Source of the DNA: Moritella sp. F3
Lineage (GTDB): Bacteria > Pseudomonadota > Gammaproteobacteria > Enterobacterales > Moritellaceae
Assembly (NCBI RefSeq): GCF_015082335.1
Contig: NZ_BLRL01000002.1
Span: 410,569 to 474,568 of the forward strand
Length of the DNA: 64,000 bases
Reading direction: 5' to 3'
The notes beneath the pieces are model-generated. The model did no database searches. It was not told where the DNA came from and worked only from the letters and a program-made list of their open reading frames with translations. How positions within the stretch are numbered: the stretch's first letter is position 1; every line of letters starts with the position of its first letter. Position numbers and translations under genes: made by a program. Below are positions 1-9,677 of this stretch, piece after piece.

Positions 1-798
1 TGACATTTTTGCAGCCAACTTACCAATTTTCTCTTCCATTCCTAACATCTGTAGTTCACGTATATCTTTCGCTAGCGTAGTTAAAATACTGTATATGGAT
101 GTACCATATCTAAGGCTTTGTTTAAGGGTGACAACAAAACTGCGCATTTCATTACTTGGTACTAACTCATATAGTTCATCTAACGCTTTTTCCAAACCAA
201 CAATCTTTGAGCGCTCATTTGTTTTATCTAGGAAATGGCTAATATCTCGGTCAAATGCAGCCATTTCTTTAGATAAATAACGTATAGAAGACTCAATAGT
301 CATACCTGTTTGTATGCAAACAGCCATTAGATCTAATAAGTAAGGTAACTTGTTTGCTATTTTATTACGCAGCTGTTTTGTTTTTGCATCTATATATAAA
401 TCGGGGATGACTACGCATATCAAAACCCATACAGCAACAAATACCACATGTTGAGTTATCTCTATCGACTCGCTCGATAGCAAAAAGTAATACACGCACA
501 ATCCAATAATAAGCAACGTGTACTTGACCTTAAGATAATGTTCAGCCCAAGAAACATGATAAAAACCTGCGGCCTCAAATGCATTTTTAGTCGTTTTTTT
601 ACGGTCATTTAATGTTTTCTGAATCTGAGCTTCAGCCTTTTTTATATAAGGAACCTCACCTTCATTTAACTTAACAATACTAAGCTTCGACAGCTTGAGC
701 TTCCGCTTCCACAACACAAATGTATAAAAACCAAGTAAACCTACGCCAGCAGTAATTAGCATCAGTAATAAGAACAGCTCATTTTGGCTTCCTAGCAT
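1..798 (-). CDS. tadC: TadC, Tad pilus inner-membrane platform protein (3' end off window)
   Basis: Last visible gene of the tad operon. The ATG at 798 shares one base with the tadB stop (TAATG), so the two are translationally coupled. The 266 visible residues stay open to the window edge. An N-terminal hydrophobic segment (LFLLLMLITAGVGLLGF) is followed by a basic stretch, two central membrane segments, and a T2SF-type region with MAVCIQTGMTIESSIRYL and a LAKDIRELQMLGMEEKIGKLA tail typical of TadC. In the family TadB and TadC form the inner-membrane platform on which the TadA ATPase drives assembly of Flp pilin. The stop codon and any tadD-G genes lie to the left of the window. Confidence 0.9.
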   Translation of the reverse strand, partial: MLGSQNELFLLLMLITAGVGLLGFYTFVLWKRKLKLSKLSIVKLNEGEVPYIKKAEAQIQKTLNDRKKTTKNAFEAAGFYHVSWAEHYLKVKYTLLIIGLCVYYFLLSSESIEITQHVVFVAVWVLICVVIPDLYIDAKTKQLRNKIANKLPYLLDLMAVCIQTGMTIESSIRYLSKEMAAFDRDISHFLDKTNERSKIVGLEKALDELYELVPSNEMRSFVVTLKQSLRYGTSIYSILTTLAKDIRELQMLGMEEKIGKLAAKMS

Positions 799-1718
799 TA
801 CTTCACCCCTTTCATTAATGACCAAATGATGGTCATACCGATGAATTCGCTCACCAATACGTAATAAAGAATGGGCTTACCTGAGTCACTAAACATAACA
901 AATTCAAAATTTTCAGGGCTTAGATATTGCAATATAAACAGGAATATAAATGGAATAGCGCCGACAATCTTAGCTGAAGCTCTTGCCTCAGATGTCATGG
1001 CATATTTCTTTTTTTCTATCGCATTCGAATCAAAGATCAAGCGATTCAGTCGCGTTATAATTTCTTTAAGTTGACCACCACGCTGCATATTTGCGCGCAA
1101 CGTGATAACAAAAAACTGGAACGTAGGATATGGATAACGTATACAAGACTTTTGAAAAACCTTATCTGGCGTTTCACCCAACTGAAGTCGTTCTCCCATC
1201 AATTTAAATTCTCGACCAACATCATTATCTAGCGACTGTCCAACAAAAATAATCGCGTGCATGATACTTTCACCAGCACTCACTGCACTTGCAAGCATGT
1301 TAAGCGCATCGGGAAAAGAAGCTTCAAAGTTATTCTTCGCCCGCTTTGCAAGCCATAAATAGCCAACTAAGGTGGAGACAAGTAACACCGGAGGTGACAC
1401 AAAAAACCAGTGCGTCCGGAAAAAGGTCATGTTTATAAAGTGTGATAACACAATAATGCTGATTATAAATAGCCCAGCTTTAAAGCTCGCGCCTTGCCCA
1501 AGATAGCGCTCTATATTCTTCAATATTCTGTTCGACTTTTGCTTCCAGCTCAGCGCGGTAAGCGAGCTAAAATTCAATGCTTGTTGATTTTCGTCCATCG
1601 AACTGACAAGTACTGAACGATTTAAATGTTCCAAATACTTTTTTTTATTTATCCGATTTGGCTTCAATACTAAAAGCAGTAAAGCACCACCTAAGCAAAG
1701 GCATAAACTTGCTATCAT
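798..1718 (-). CDS. tadB: TadB, Tad pilus inner-membrane platform protein
   Basis: 306 residues, the usual size of TadB. There is an N-terminal membrane anchor (residues 2-17), a pair of membrane helices around 83-125, a cytoplasmic T2SF domain at about 135-260 (DALNMLASAVSAGESIMHAI, then RLQLGETPDKVF) and C-terminal helices. The ATG overlaps the tadA stop by four bases (ATGA) and the stop overlaps tadC. Together with TadC it forms the inner-membrane platform of the Flp pilus machine. Assignment rests on motif content and on its fixed place between tadA and tadC. Confidence 0.93.
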   Translation of the reverse strand: MIASLCLCLGGALLLLVLKPNRINKKKYLEHLNRSVLVSSMDENQQALNFSSLTALSWKQKSNRILKNIERYLGQGASFKAGLFIISIIVLSHFINMTFFRTHWFFVSPPVLLVSTLVGYLWLAKRAKNNFEASFPDALNMLASAVSAGESIMHAIIFVGQSLDNDVGREFKLMGERLQLGETPDKVFQKSCIRYPYPTFQFFVITLRANMQRGGQLKEIITRLNRLIFDSNAIEKKKYAMTSEARASAKIVGAIPFIFLFILQYLSPENFEFVMFSDSGKPILYYVLVSEFIGMTIIWSLMKGVK

Positions 1719-2992
1719 GCCGGTTCTCCGACCCGAAATGCTGCTGATAGCTTGTCTTCCAAACCAAAAAATCGCGCCTTTTCCACCAACACAGATCGCT
1801 GCATCAAACCAGCTGTGATGAAGTTGCCGTTGACCTTTCCACTCTGCCCCTGAGAAATTTTAGGTTGAAAACGAAATATTTCTTCGAGCACAACATTACT
1901 GCCTTCTAAACCAACGACTTCCGTTATACTCATGACTTTTCTGCTACCATCATGCAAACGGTTAATTTGAATAACCAAGTCAACGGCACTCACGATCGTT
2001 CTTCTAATTGCTTCAAGCGGTAAATTATTGGTCGCCATCATGACCATTGCTTCTACACGTGCAAGTGCGTCCCTTGGCGTATTCGCGTGTAGTGTCGACA
2101 TTGAGCCATCATGACCCGTATTCATCGCTTGTAGCATTTCAAAGGCTTCTGCGCCTCGACATTCACCAACAATGATCCGATCTGGTCTCATACGCAGTGA
2201 ATTAATCACGAGATCACGCTGTGTAATCGCACCATTTCCTTCAATACCTGCCGTCCTCGTTTCAAGCCGTACCACATGAGGCTGCTGAAGCTTAAGCTCG
2301 GCGGCATCTTCAATTGTCACGATCCGCTCGTTCTCAGAAATAAATTGGGAAAGCGCATTCAACATGGTCGTTTTACCTGAACCGGTACCACCAGAAATCA
2401 AAATATTCAAACGACAATGAGCCGCGATCATCAATAATTGCGCCATTTCTGGAGACATTGCACCAAACTCAGCTAATTTTTCCAAGCCGATACTACTTTT
2501 TTTAAACTTACGTATCGATATGCATGTCCCATCTAATGCCACAGGTGGAATCACTATATTCACACGACTGCCATCGGCTAAACGCGCGTCGCAAGTTGGC
2601 TGTGATGCATCGACACGTCTTCCAACTCGGTTAGCAATACGTTTCGCGATTTGAAGTAGTTGTTCCTCATCTATAAACGACGCAACTGAACGCTCTACTA
2701 AACCATTTCGCTCAATGAACACATGACTCGGACCATTGATCATAATGTCACTGATACTCTCGTCATCCATTAGTGATTGCAAAGGGCCTAAGCCATGAAT
2801 TTCATCAATTAAACTTTTGACAAACTCAGCTCTTATCACAGTTGTAAGCGGTAATCCCTGGCGATCAGCCAGTAAATCAATAGCCCCAGACAACTGTCTC
2901 GCTAATTGTTCCTTCGTAAGACTATTGACCGCTTCAGCTTCAAGCGCATCGAAAATTTGCAACCTCAATCTAGCGTAAACCGACATCCCCAT
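1715..2992 (-). CDS. tadA: TadA/CpaF secretion ATPase of the Tad pilus
   Basis: Hexameric type II/IV secretion ATPase that powers Flp pilus assembly at the cytoplasmic face. Over 425 residues I see the Walker A motif GGTGSGKT at 201-208, the Asp box TIEDAAEL at 226-233, Walker [10 protein letters not shown] at 272-280 and the His box [12 protein letters not shown] at 293-304, all intact. The N-terminal domain carries [20 protein letters not shown], standard for CpaF. The start at 2992 shares one base with the tadZ stop (TAATG), which fixes it. Length and motifs are fully typical. Confidence 0.97.
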   Translation of the reverse strand: MGMSVYARLRLQIFDALEAEAVNSLTKEQLARQLSGAIDLLADRQGLPLTTVIRAEFVKSLIDEIHGLGPLQSLMDDESISDIMINGPSHVFIERNGLVERSVASFIDEEQLLQIAKRIANRVGRRVDASQPTCDARLADGSRVNIVIPPVALDGTCISIRKFKKSSIGLEKLAEFGAMSPEMAQLLMIAAHCRLNILISGGTGSGKTTMLNALSQFISENERIVTIEDAAELKLQQPHVVRLETRTAGIEGNGAITQRDLVINSLRMRPDRIIVGECRGAEAFEMLQAMNTGHDGSMSTLHANTPRDALARVEAMVMMATNNLPLEAIRRTIVSAVDLVIQINRLHDGSRKVMSITEVVGLEGSNVVLEEIFRFQPKISQGQSGKVNGNFITAGLMQRSVLVEKARFFGLEDKLSAAFRVGEPA

Positions 2993-4227
2993 TACGATAG
3001 CCCTTTGAATAACTGCTTAATTGAAAAGCGTTTAATAGGTACAACCTGCTGGCCAAGGATCAATCCCGTTAGCTTATGTAGATTATTAGACAATGCGGTA
3101 TTGAGTTGATAAATATGCTTACCTTCGATAATTTCCTTACTTGCACTTTTGTCAAAGTCACACACAATATCGATCTTTTGTCCTAAACATTTTTCAACTT
3201 CAGCTCGACTTATAGTGGCAGACACTTCAGGCTTGGTGTAATTCATCACCAAAATACATCTAAGCGGCGAACCTATTTTATCCAGTTCAGCAATAAGGCG
3301 ACATGCCTCTCTTACACTCGACACACTTGGTTCAATAATTAGCACGAAAATGTCGCACTCCAGAGAAACGTAAAGTAGATCCTTTTTACTATTCACCGAA
3401 CGCGAAAGATCTTCTAATATAAAATTGTTCTGTTTAGCTAATTCAGTTGCAAAAATACGGATATACTCTTTTAGCTCTAATTCATTTAGTTCAGCGGATT
3501 CGATTGATATAACCGACAGCATATCGTTCACTTTCTTCGTCATACTTGTGGCATAACTAAAGTCCATACTCGTTGTTAATCCGCCTTTCTGAACAGAACG
3601 TTTTTCAAAGTCAGGGATCCCCAAAAAAATATCAATATCACCACCGGTAAAGTTATGATCGACGATCACACACGAACTATTTTTTAAGTCACTTAAAATT
3701 AACCCAACTTCACTCGTTAACAGCGTCGTACCCAGGCCACCTTTAGAACCCCAAAATGCCACTTTTTTAGCGATTCGGTTCTTCCCCAGTCCTGCTTGCT
3801 GCTTACGATTTTCGTAAACATGTTTTACAAAATCGACTAGTTCAACTTTCGTAATTGGCCAAAACAGATAATAAAAGCCCATCTGCTTTAAATTTCGGAT
3901 TGTCGATATAGCGTCCTCACTGCCGATCACAATAACAGAGGCATGATTGGGCAGTAGGTGTGAGATTCTTTCCATATCTTTGGCAACATTTTGACTTCGA
4001 TTAAGATCAACAAGCACAACTTCGACTGAAGACTCTCTGACATGGCGACGAATATTTTCATCGGAATTCTCGATACTCGCAGGCGTAGTTATGCCTTCAA
4101 AACGAAATGCCTCTTCTACCAACTCTTTACATTCGAGTGTTTGGTTAAATAATACCGCTGAAAAAAAGTCTTCATTTCTTACTGTTTCAGCATTTTTTGA
4201 TTTGAGCAGATCTACAATATCCAGCAT
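2992..4227 (-). CDS. tadZ: TadZ/CpaE, ParA/MinD-like Tad pilus localisation protein
   Basis: Member of the TadZ/CpaE family, which places the Tad machine in the cell. An upstream in-frame start would overlap rcpB by 97 bases. The ATG at 4227 forms a TAATG overlap with the rcpB stop, as at the other tad gene borders, so I choose it (411 residues). The N-terminal third looks like an atypical receiver domain (VEVVLVDLNRS, SVIVIGSEDA). The C-terminal part is a P-loop ATPase of the ParA/MinD type with KGGLGTT at about 162-168. Confidence 0.9.
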   Translation of the reverse strand: MLDIVDLLKSKNAETVRNEDFFSAVLFNQTLECKELVEEAFRFEGITTPASIENSDENIRRHVRESSVEVVLVDLNRSQNVAKDMERISHLLPNHASVIVIGSEDAISTIRNLKQMGFYYLFWPITKVELVDFVKHVYENRKQQAGLGKNRIAKKVAFWGSKGGLGTTLLTSEVGLILSDLKNSSCVIVDHNFTGGDIDIFLGIPDFEKRSVQKGGLTTSMDFSYATSMTKKVNDMLSVISIESAELNELELKEYIRIFATELAKQNNFILEDLSRSVNSKKDLLYVSLECDIFVLIIEPSVSSVREACRLIAELDKIGSPLRCILVMNYTKPEVSATISRAEVEKCLGQKIDIVCDFDKSASKEIIEGKHIYQLNTALSNNLHKLTGLILGQQVVPIKRFSIKQLFKGLS

Positions 4228-4754
4228 TACAAAGCCTTTGATGGACGAGTATCCATTTCTGATTGATTCAATATACTTTCGGGACGGGTCATTGATTTCC
4301 AGCGTATTGCGTCTACGGAGCAACCTAAACTATGATGAAAGAAGTCACCCGATTGCGCAGAACGACAAATGGGTACCGTCACTTGATGTCGTGTGACCCT
4401 GATAACATAATCAAAACGCTGTTTAAGAGGCTGCTTAACACGTTCAATGCTTATCATAGAGGCTTCAACACCTTGTTCGTGTAATTGAGATTCAACTTTT
4501 TTAGCAAATTTATACGCGGTATTATTCGCAACGTACATTTCAACAGTGCCAAATAAAATGTTACCTTTCTGGTCAGTAAGGTACGCATTTAGCTTCTCTT
4601 TCACCTCTACTCTGTTGCTTTTATTCAAGTTTAATGACAATGCATAGTGTATTGGTACTATATCGACATTAATACCGCTCGTGACATCGGCACGGTCAGC
4701 ACAAGCCGTCAGAAACAACATACTGGTCATGATCATTGCTTTAATATGTATCAC
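4227..4754 (-). CDS. rcpB: RcpB/CpaD-like Tad pilus lipoprotein
   Basis: Small outer-membrane-associated lipoprotein in the rcpB position between rcpA and tadZ. The N-terminus ends in a lipobox, LTAC, so the mature protein should start at that Cys. The longest start is a GTG overlapping the rcpA stop (GTGA) at 4754; an ATG at 4736 also leaves an intact signal peptide. The product is 169-175 residues. CpaD/RcpB proteins diverge strongly, so the name rests mainly on position, length and lipobox. The gene ends in the TAATG overlap with tadZ. Confidence 0.75.
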   Translation of the reverse strand: MIHIKAMIMTSMLFLTACADRADVTSGINVDIVPIHYALSLNLNKSNRVEVKEKLNAYLTDQKGNILFGTVEMYVANNTAYKFAKKVESQLHEQGVEASMISIERVKQPLKQRFDYVIRVTRHQVTVPICRSAQSGDFFHHSLGCSVDAIRWKSMTRPESILNQSEMDTRPSKAL

Positions 4755-6088
4755 AGCTTAAAACCTCCATTTGACAGTAACTGTTCGGTCCATTTTTCGC
4801 TCTCTACCGAAAACGACTGTTCAACAGCAAAAAAGCGACTTAGGGTTGTTGTTCTATGCATCGTAGGAAGTTGAATTTGATCTGCGCTAATCGGTTTTAC
4901 AAGATTAACGGTCGCAACAATAACAAGCTCAGTTTTATTGCGTTCAGTCTCTGTCTTTCTAAACAGCGCACCTAACAGGGGAATTTCTGATATCAAAGGG
5001 ACTTTTTTTAATACTTCTTTATCTTCAGTACTGAGTAGGCCCCCGAGTAAAAAACTCTGACCGTCACCCAATTCAACCGTAGTTTTAGCTCTACGGGTTT
5101 TAAGTGCAGGTAAATTGTATGTATTATCTGCAAACTGGGTGTCTAAGTTACTGACTTCAGGTTCAAGAGATAACCTGATCTTACTGTCTTGTAGTACTTC
5201 TGCAGAGACGGTAAGTTTGATGCCATATTCTTTATATGTCACCCTCGTACCACCATCCTCATGAAAAATGACAGGTAACTCACCGCCAACCAGAAACTCT
5301 GCAGACTCGCCTGAAATCACAGACAAATTAGGCTCTGCTAATATTTGTCCTAGTGAGTCATTCCCTGTAGCCGAAAGCCAAGAGAAAATATCTGAACTAG
5401 ATCCGGCCGTTAAATTTTTCACAAACTCGCCAGCCGTGAAATTTTGATTTAATATTGAGCCATATTCGACACCGATATGTTCAAGAAAAGTATGTGAAAC
5501 TTCTGCAATCGATAACTTAACATTGACTTGTTTGGTTACCGCCAACTCAAGTTCATTCAATACACCGGGGTAAGTTTTTTTCTTTATTTTATTATTTCTA
5601 TCGTATACCGGTATATTTCTACTATTAGGCGCATTTACTGACTTTGATACAAGATTCAGAATCTTATCTAGCACGTCCTGAGAAGACACAATTCCTCGTA
5701 CCAATACTTGCGTGTCCACATTAGTCAGTGTCACCTTTTGCGTAGGGAACAAATGGCGAATATGATTTCGAATACTAGCCAGATTACGGGCAACCACGAT
5801 TTTGTAATTCAGTATTGTCTCTCCATCTTCATCAAAAATAATGAGATGTGTTTGGCTACGTTTTTTGGCATAAATAATGGCTTTATGTTTATCGATAACT
5901 TGATAATTGGCCACGCTTGGATCGCTAATAAATATGGTGCCAATTTCACGCTTCGTTGTTACTGTATGCGCATCGCCATTATCGATATAAATCCATTTCG
6001 CTGCATAAGCAATATTTGGAAGTGTGCTTAAACATAATACGATGATAATTCTCAACAGAACGTGTATATTTAATCTTATATTTCTCAT
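4751..6088 (-). CDS. rcpA: RcpA/CpaC outer-membrane secretin of the Tad pilus
   Basis: Outer-membrane channel of the Flp pilus. The 445-residue protein has a signal peptide ending near IAYA, an N-terminal CpaC-type domain (GDAHTVTTKREIGTIFISDPSVANY), a BON-like segment (VTLTNVDTQVLVRGIVSSQDVLDKIL) and a C-terminal secretin domain from about residue 240 with LAEPNLSVISGESAEFLVGGE and VELGDGQSFLLGGLLS. Its start lies directly after the rcpC stop and its stop overlaps the rcpB GTG, so it sits inside a tightly packed operon. Confidence 0.95.
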   Translation of the reverse strand: MRNIRLNIHVLLRIIIVLCLSTLPNIAYAAKWIYIDNGDAHTVTTKREIGTIFISDPSVANYQVIDKHKAIIYAKKRSQTHLIIFDEDGETILNYKIVVARNLASIRNHIRHLFPTQKVTLTNVDTQVLVRGIVSSQDVLDKILNLVSKSVNAPNSRNIPVYDRNNKIKKKTYPGVLNELELAVTKQVNVKLSIAEVSHTFLEHIGVEYGSILNQNFTAGEFVKNLTAGSSSDIFSWLSATGNDSLGQILAEPNLSVISGESAEFLVGGELPVIFHEDGGTRVTYKEYGIKLTVSAEVLQDSKIRLSLEPEVSNLDTQFADNTYNLPALKTRRAKTTVELGDGQSFLLGGLLSTEDKEVLKKVPLISEIPLLGALFRKTETERNKTELVIVATVNLVKPISADQIQLPTMHRTTTLSRFFAVEQSFSVESEKWTEQLLSNGGFKL

Positions 6089-6907
6089 TTATTTTATCAC
6101 CACATCATCAGCGCGCATTTCAGTTACAGACTTAAAGTCCGGTAATACATCACCAGCGTCAGCCTTTAGATCACCAGCTGTATAGTCACCAATTGACTTG
6201 TGTACCTCTATCTCAGCAATACGCTTGGCAACGGTTAACTTAGCAACTTGCTTTCTCGTCAATTCCAATACAATGTCAACATCAGTTGACGTCGTTTCTA
6301 ACTCGCTCGTGTTGGTAAGCACTTGTTCTACAACTTTAAGTATTTTTATGTGCAAAAGTACGGGGTTAACCCCAATCATTCGTGCAGTCCTTGCAGCAGC
6401 GGCTCCAACTTCGATAGTCATCAATGACTGAGGTAATGTTAGCGCCACCAAATCAACATACATGCCATTGCGAACAGCTCCGCCAACGACCGTTTCAGCG
6501 GGTACACGTAACACATAAGGTACTCGATTTGGGGCCAATACTAGGTCGATATACCCTTGGTCTTGTGGAGATACCAGCATGTCAGAAAATAGCAGAGTGC
6601 TCTTTGATAGCTTTTGACCATAAACAGCGTCCGATGTGAAATTGATAGCCATCTCGGTATCAACCCCATTTTGATTCGCTTCTGTTTCAGTTAAATATCG
6701 GATTTCAACATCACTACGCTTTACGGTTTCACCGCGAGCAACTTCTTTTTTTAACCACCACGTTTTTCGCTTTTCTACTAGCGTGTCTTGCTCCTGCGCT
6801 TCAATAAGCGGAGCAATAGTGTCGGGGCGACTTAAGCTACCTGCAATACCATACAAACCGATGATAATTAGCCCAACAGCAAGGCTTAAAATGAGTTTAG
6901 ACTTCAC
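6089..6907 (-). CDS. rcpC: RcpC/CpaB Tad pilus assembly protein
   Basis: 272 residues with one N-terminal membrane helix (about 5-24), then a SAF-like domain (KKEVARGETVKRSDVEIRYLT) and a periplasmic CpaB domain with VLAPNRVPYVLRVPAETVVGG. RcpC works with the secretin RcpA. The rcpA ATG follows the rcpC stop with no spacer. Nothing is unusual in length or domain order. Confidence 0.93.
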   Translation of the reverse strand: MKSKLILSLAVGLIIIGLYGIAGSLSRPDTIAPLIEAQEQDTLVEKRKTWWLKKEVARGETVKRSDVEIRYLTETEANQNGVDTEMAINFTSDAVYGQKLSKSTLLFSDMLVSPQDQGYIDLVLAPNRVPYVLRVPAETVVGGAVRNGMYVDLVALTLPQSLMTIEVGAAAARTARMIGVNPVLLHIKILKVVEQVLTNTSELETTSTDVDIVLELTRKQVAKLTVAKRIAEIEVHKSIGDYTAGDLKADAGDVLPDFKSVTEMRADDVVIK

Positions 6908-6916
6908 ACAACGTTC

Positions 6917-7345
6917 CTAGATTGATGCCGCGATACCAAATAACGACCCAATACAAATAGCGAAGCCATATGGCACTCCGCGCGTATAGGGTTCTCTTTT
7001 GAACCAAGAAAAAAGAATAAGTATTGCGGCTTGTAAACCACCAATAAAAATAATGACCATAATGGTCAGCAGTAAATAATTTGGGGTAATTGCAATTGAA
7101 AAAGAAAACAGTAGTTTTACGTCTCCACCCCCAATCATATTGAATCGATTGAGAATAAACCCACTGATTAAAACCAAACTTGAATTAATGATGCTGAGAT
7201 AATCGTAATTATTAATAAAAATAAGCAAGCACAATACAAATATGCACATGCAATTAAAATTCGATATGTGCCTGCTTTTAAAATCTGAAATACAGATAAA
7301 AGCAGATAATGTGGCTAAAAATAGCCACAAATAAAATGCCATCAA
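6917..7345 (-). CDS. tadV: TadV/CpaA type IV prepilin peptidase
   Basis: A 142-residue, mostly hydrophobic protein with the two aspartates of the A24 prepilin peptidase core: Asp21 in SDFKSRHISN and Asp75 in GGGDVKLL (72-79). It lacks the N-methylation domain of full-length PilD, as is normal for TadV. It should cleave the Flp prepilin encoded just upstream (spacing 8 bases) and any other pseudopilins of the operon. Confidence 0.95.
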   Translation of the reverse strand: MMAFYLWLFLATLSAFICISDFKSRHISNFNCMCIFVLCLLIFINNYDYLSIINSSLVLISGFILNRFNMIGGGDVKLLFSFSIAITPNYLLLTIMVIIFIGGLQAAILILFSWFKREPYTRGVPYGFAICIGSLFGIAASI

Positions 7346-7353
7346 ATAACTTA

Positions 7354-7563
7354 TTAGTTAGGCGTATTAGCTGCTGAAATATTGCCCGTAATAGTCCCCA
7401 TTGCTGCAGTCAGTGATTCGCGCAAAGTACCATTGAATACGGCTAATACGATAGATGAGATAGCAACGCCAATAATTGCGTATTCGATAGCGGTAACACC
7501 ACGTTGATCTGTTTTAAATTCGTGAAGTGCAATAGCTGATTTTACATATAATTTAGTGATCAT
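7354..7563 (-). CDS. flp: Flp type IVb prepilin
   Basis: First gene of the tad operon and the pilus subunit. The 69-residue product has a 22-residue leader, a cleavage site RG|VTAIEYA, Glu at +5 and Tyr at +6 of the mature form, then a hydrophobic stretch AIIGVAISSIVLAVFNG. These are the signature features of the Flp pilin family. An AAGG ribosome site lies a few bases upstream of the ATG. The 225 bases between this gene and the divergent thiol-protein gene should hold its promoter; I see no clear sigma-70 or sigma-54 boxes there. Confidence 0.95.
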   Translation of the reverse strand: MITKLYVKSAIALHEFKTDQRGVTAIEYAIIGVAISSIVLAVFNGTLRESLTAAMGTITGNISAANTPN

Positions 7564-7788
7564 AGTTTTCGACCTTACAGTAGATGAAATTGATACAGAG
7601 AATCTAAAATTGATCTCTTCGATTAAGTTGATTCTATTTAATCAAATAACGAAAAAAATACACACTAAGGAAAACCAAGGGAGTTTAAACTGTTAACACG
7701 CAACGCAGCTTACACTTCCTTAAAGACTGGCTGTTACCGGTTACTTACACTTTAGAAGGTATCCACGATTAAAACGCTAGGAGAAATA

Positions 7789-8409
7789 ATGAAACGAGCT
7801 TGTTCAATACTAAAATTGATGTTCATCGCATTACTACTGTCTCAGAATACGACTGCTTATGCTGAAGCGATTGAAGGTAAACATTACGATAAAATCAAAG
7901 ATGATTTCTATGAAGAAAGCCTTGGCGTTGAGAAGTTTTTCTCTTTAACTTGTCGGCCTTGTTGGAAGTTAAGCATGATATTGCCTAATATCAGTAAGCA
8001 GAGCCAGCAGCATATATATAAAACACATGTCGTATTTGATGATGTAACGCGATCCGCAGCAACACTGTATTACTCTGCTACAGTTCAAAATAAAGATCTT
8101 CCAGATGATTTTATCCGTGAACTCTTTTTGCTTGTTCAAGCATCAGCACCAATGACAGGTAGCTCGGTGGGGAACCTGTTTACCCGTTACCAACTTAACC
8201 CAATCAGTCAACTGACAATAGAACAGCAAGCTCGAGTTAATACACAGCTAGCTCGTTCAGAAAGACTGACAGCACAAGCTAACATCATGCAAATTCCAAG
8301 CATCATTATAAACGGCAAGTATCAAATAAATATGCGCCCACATAAGTCTATTTCTGAGCTATCAGAAACAATTAAATATCTAGCTGAATTGAAGAATTCT
8401 ATAAGTTAG
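7789..8409 (+). CDS. DsbA-like periplasmic thiol:disulfide protein
   Basis: 206 residues with a signal peptide (1 to about 26) and a thioredoxin-like fold. The active site is Cys55-Arg-Pro-Cys58 (the classic DsbA has CPHC), and the cis-proline region QIPSIIINGKY matches that of DsbA. A clear ribosome site, AGGAG, precedes the ATG. It is divergent from the flp operon, so it may oxidise or shuffle disulfides of Tad components, but that is inference. It is not the housekeeping dsbA by position, and the Arg-Pro dipeptide may shift its redox potential. Confidence 0.85.
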   Translation: MKRACSILKLMFIALLLSQNTTAYAEAIEGKHYDKIKDDFYEESLGVEKFFSLTCRPCWKLSMILPNISKQSQQHIYKTHVVFDDVTRSAATLYYSATVQNKDLPDDFIRELFLLVQASAPMTGSSVGNLFTRYQLNPISQLTIEQQARVNTQLARSERLTAQANIMQIPSIIINGKYQINMRPHKSISELSETIKYLAELKNSIS

Positions 8410-8432
8410 AAATAGAGTATTACGCGAAATAT

Positions 8433-8472
8433 CCCTCCCCTCATTTATGATAAAAAGGGAGGGGTGTTTTTT
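8433..8472. terminator. Terminator after the DsbA-like gene
   Basis: GC-rich stem CCCCTC (8437-8442) and GAGGGG (8459-8464) followed by a run of T on the plus strand. It lies between two convergent genes and ends plus-strand transcription. Confidence 0.7.
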
Positions 8473-8486
8473 AGAGAGATCACCGT

Positions 8487-9677
8487 TTAATGGTTCATTA
8501 CCAGTGTAACCTGCCCACCATTGCTATTATTGTGAAGAAAAACCTTCCCGTTCAAAATCTTAGTTAATTCGAATATTAAAACCAAACCAATACCAAATCC
8601 ATCTTTGCTTAAGATATTAGCAATATCCCCCTTATTAACGGCTGATATTGTTTTTTCTGAAAAACCCTTACCGTCATCCTTAATTCTCACCACATCTGTA
8701 TTAGGGTAAGATGTAAGTGAAATTCGAATCGTGTCATTTGCATAACGTTCAGCATTAGATAGAATATTTAAAAATAGAATTTTAAGCAGCTTTTCATCAC
8801 TTTGGATTGTTTTAGAACAGTTAACTATCTCGAAATTTTTATGCCCTCCAAGCGTTGATATTGTAGATTCCAAAACATCAACCAAATTAATTTTTTCTTT
8901 GCACAACACCACTTCTTTATTCAACAGTTTAAAAAGGTGGAGGCTGCTTTCACACAGCGTATTTAAGCTACAAACTTGCGTACCCAAACGCTCTAAAAGA
9001 AATTCATTATTACCTTTATTCGACACCAGTATATCGCTGGTTAGCTGAATAGCAGCTAAGGGAGTTCTTATATCATGTGGTAGTGTTGCATAAAGCATTT
9101 TTTGTTTAATAATCAGTTCATCAATCGCACTCGCCATCTTATGCTGATTACGTATCAAACTCCGAATCGACTCAGGTCCAGTTTCTTCAACTCGGGTCTT
9201 AAACTTCCCGTCAGAATAGCTCTCTGATAAGAAGTGAAGAGACATGATCCCATTACTCCACGCTCGAAGCGATATCAACAAAATCATCAAGGTGCATAAA
9301 ATTTGAATGGCATCATCTATTAATTCAATTTTCTTTAGCTCCTTCACCACAGGATCATTCTCGTAGGCTTTACTATCAAAAGTCGCTCGAATAAACTTAA
9401 TATCGTCATAACTGCGTGTAATCGAATGTAAATTGTCCTGTGATAAATTTGTAGCGTAATTAGAGTCTGCATTGCATTGAAACTGCCAGACCGCCGCATC
9501 GGTATGAGTATGGTTGTCATGGTTTACAAAACCCTTTATCACCATTTCGACACGGTTAAGGTTAAGCTGGTCTTCAAGCGTTTTCTTTTGAGGGTTTATG
9601 AAAATATCAGAAATAATTGAACTGACAATATAGCCCAATATCACGGAAGTAAAGACTTGGGTAATGAATGTTTTCAT
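8487..9677 (-). CDS. Sensor histidine kinase of a two-component pair
   Basis: 396 residues with a membrane helix near 5-25, a periplasmic loop of about 90 residues, a second helix at about 122-140, then a HisKA domain with the phospho-acceptor His201 (LPHDIRTPLAAI) and a HATPase domain (ILSNAERYA, DDGKGF, GFGIGLVLI). It is co-transcribed with the response regulator to its right; the stop/start overlap is ATGA. The input domain has no recognisable fold, so the signal is unknown. Proximity to the tad operon allows, but does not show, a role in pilus control. Confidence 0.93.
   Translation of the reverse strand: MKTFITQVFTSVILGYIVSSIISDIFINPQKKTLEDQLNLNRVEMVIKGFVNHDNHTHTDAAVWQFQCNADSNYATNLSQDNLHSITRSYDDIKFIRATFDSKAYENDPVVKELKKIELIDDAIQILCTLMILLISLRAWSNGIMSLHFLSESYSDGKFKTRVEETGPESIRSLIRNQHKMASAIDELIIKQKMLYATLPHDIRTPLAAIQLTSDILVSNKGNNEFLLERLGTQVCSLNTLCESSLHLFKLLNKEVVLCKEKINLVDVLESTISTLGGHKNFEIVNCSKTIQSDEKLLKILFLNILSNAERYANDTIRISLTSYPNTDVVRIKDDGKGFSEKTISAVNKGDIANILSKDGFGIGLVLIFELTKILNGKVFLHNNSNGGQVTLVMNH

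Noticed and set aside
4228..4323. Longer TadZ start overlapping rcpB
   Set aside because: It would overlap rcpB by almost 100 bases; the TAATG junction at 4227 fits the pattern of the operon.
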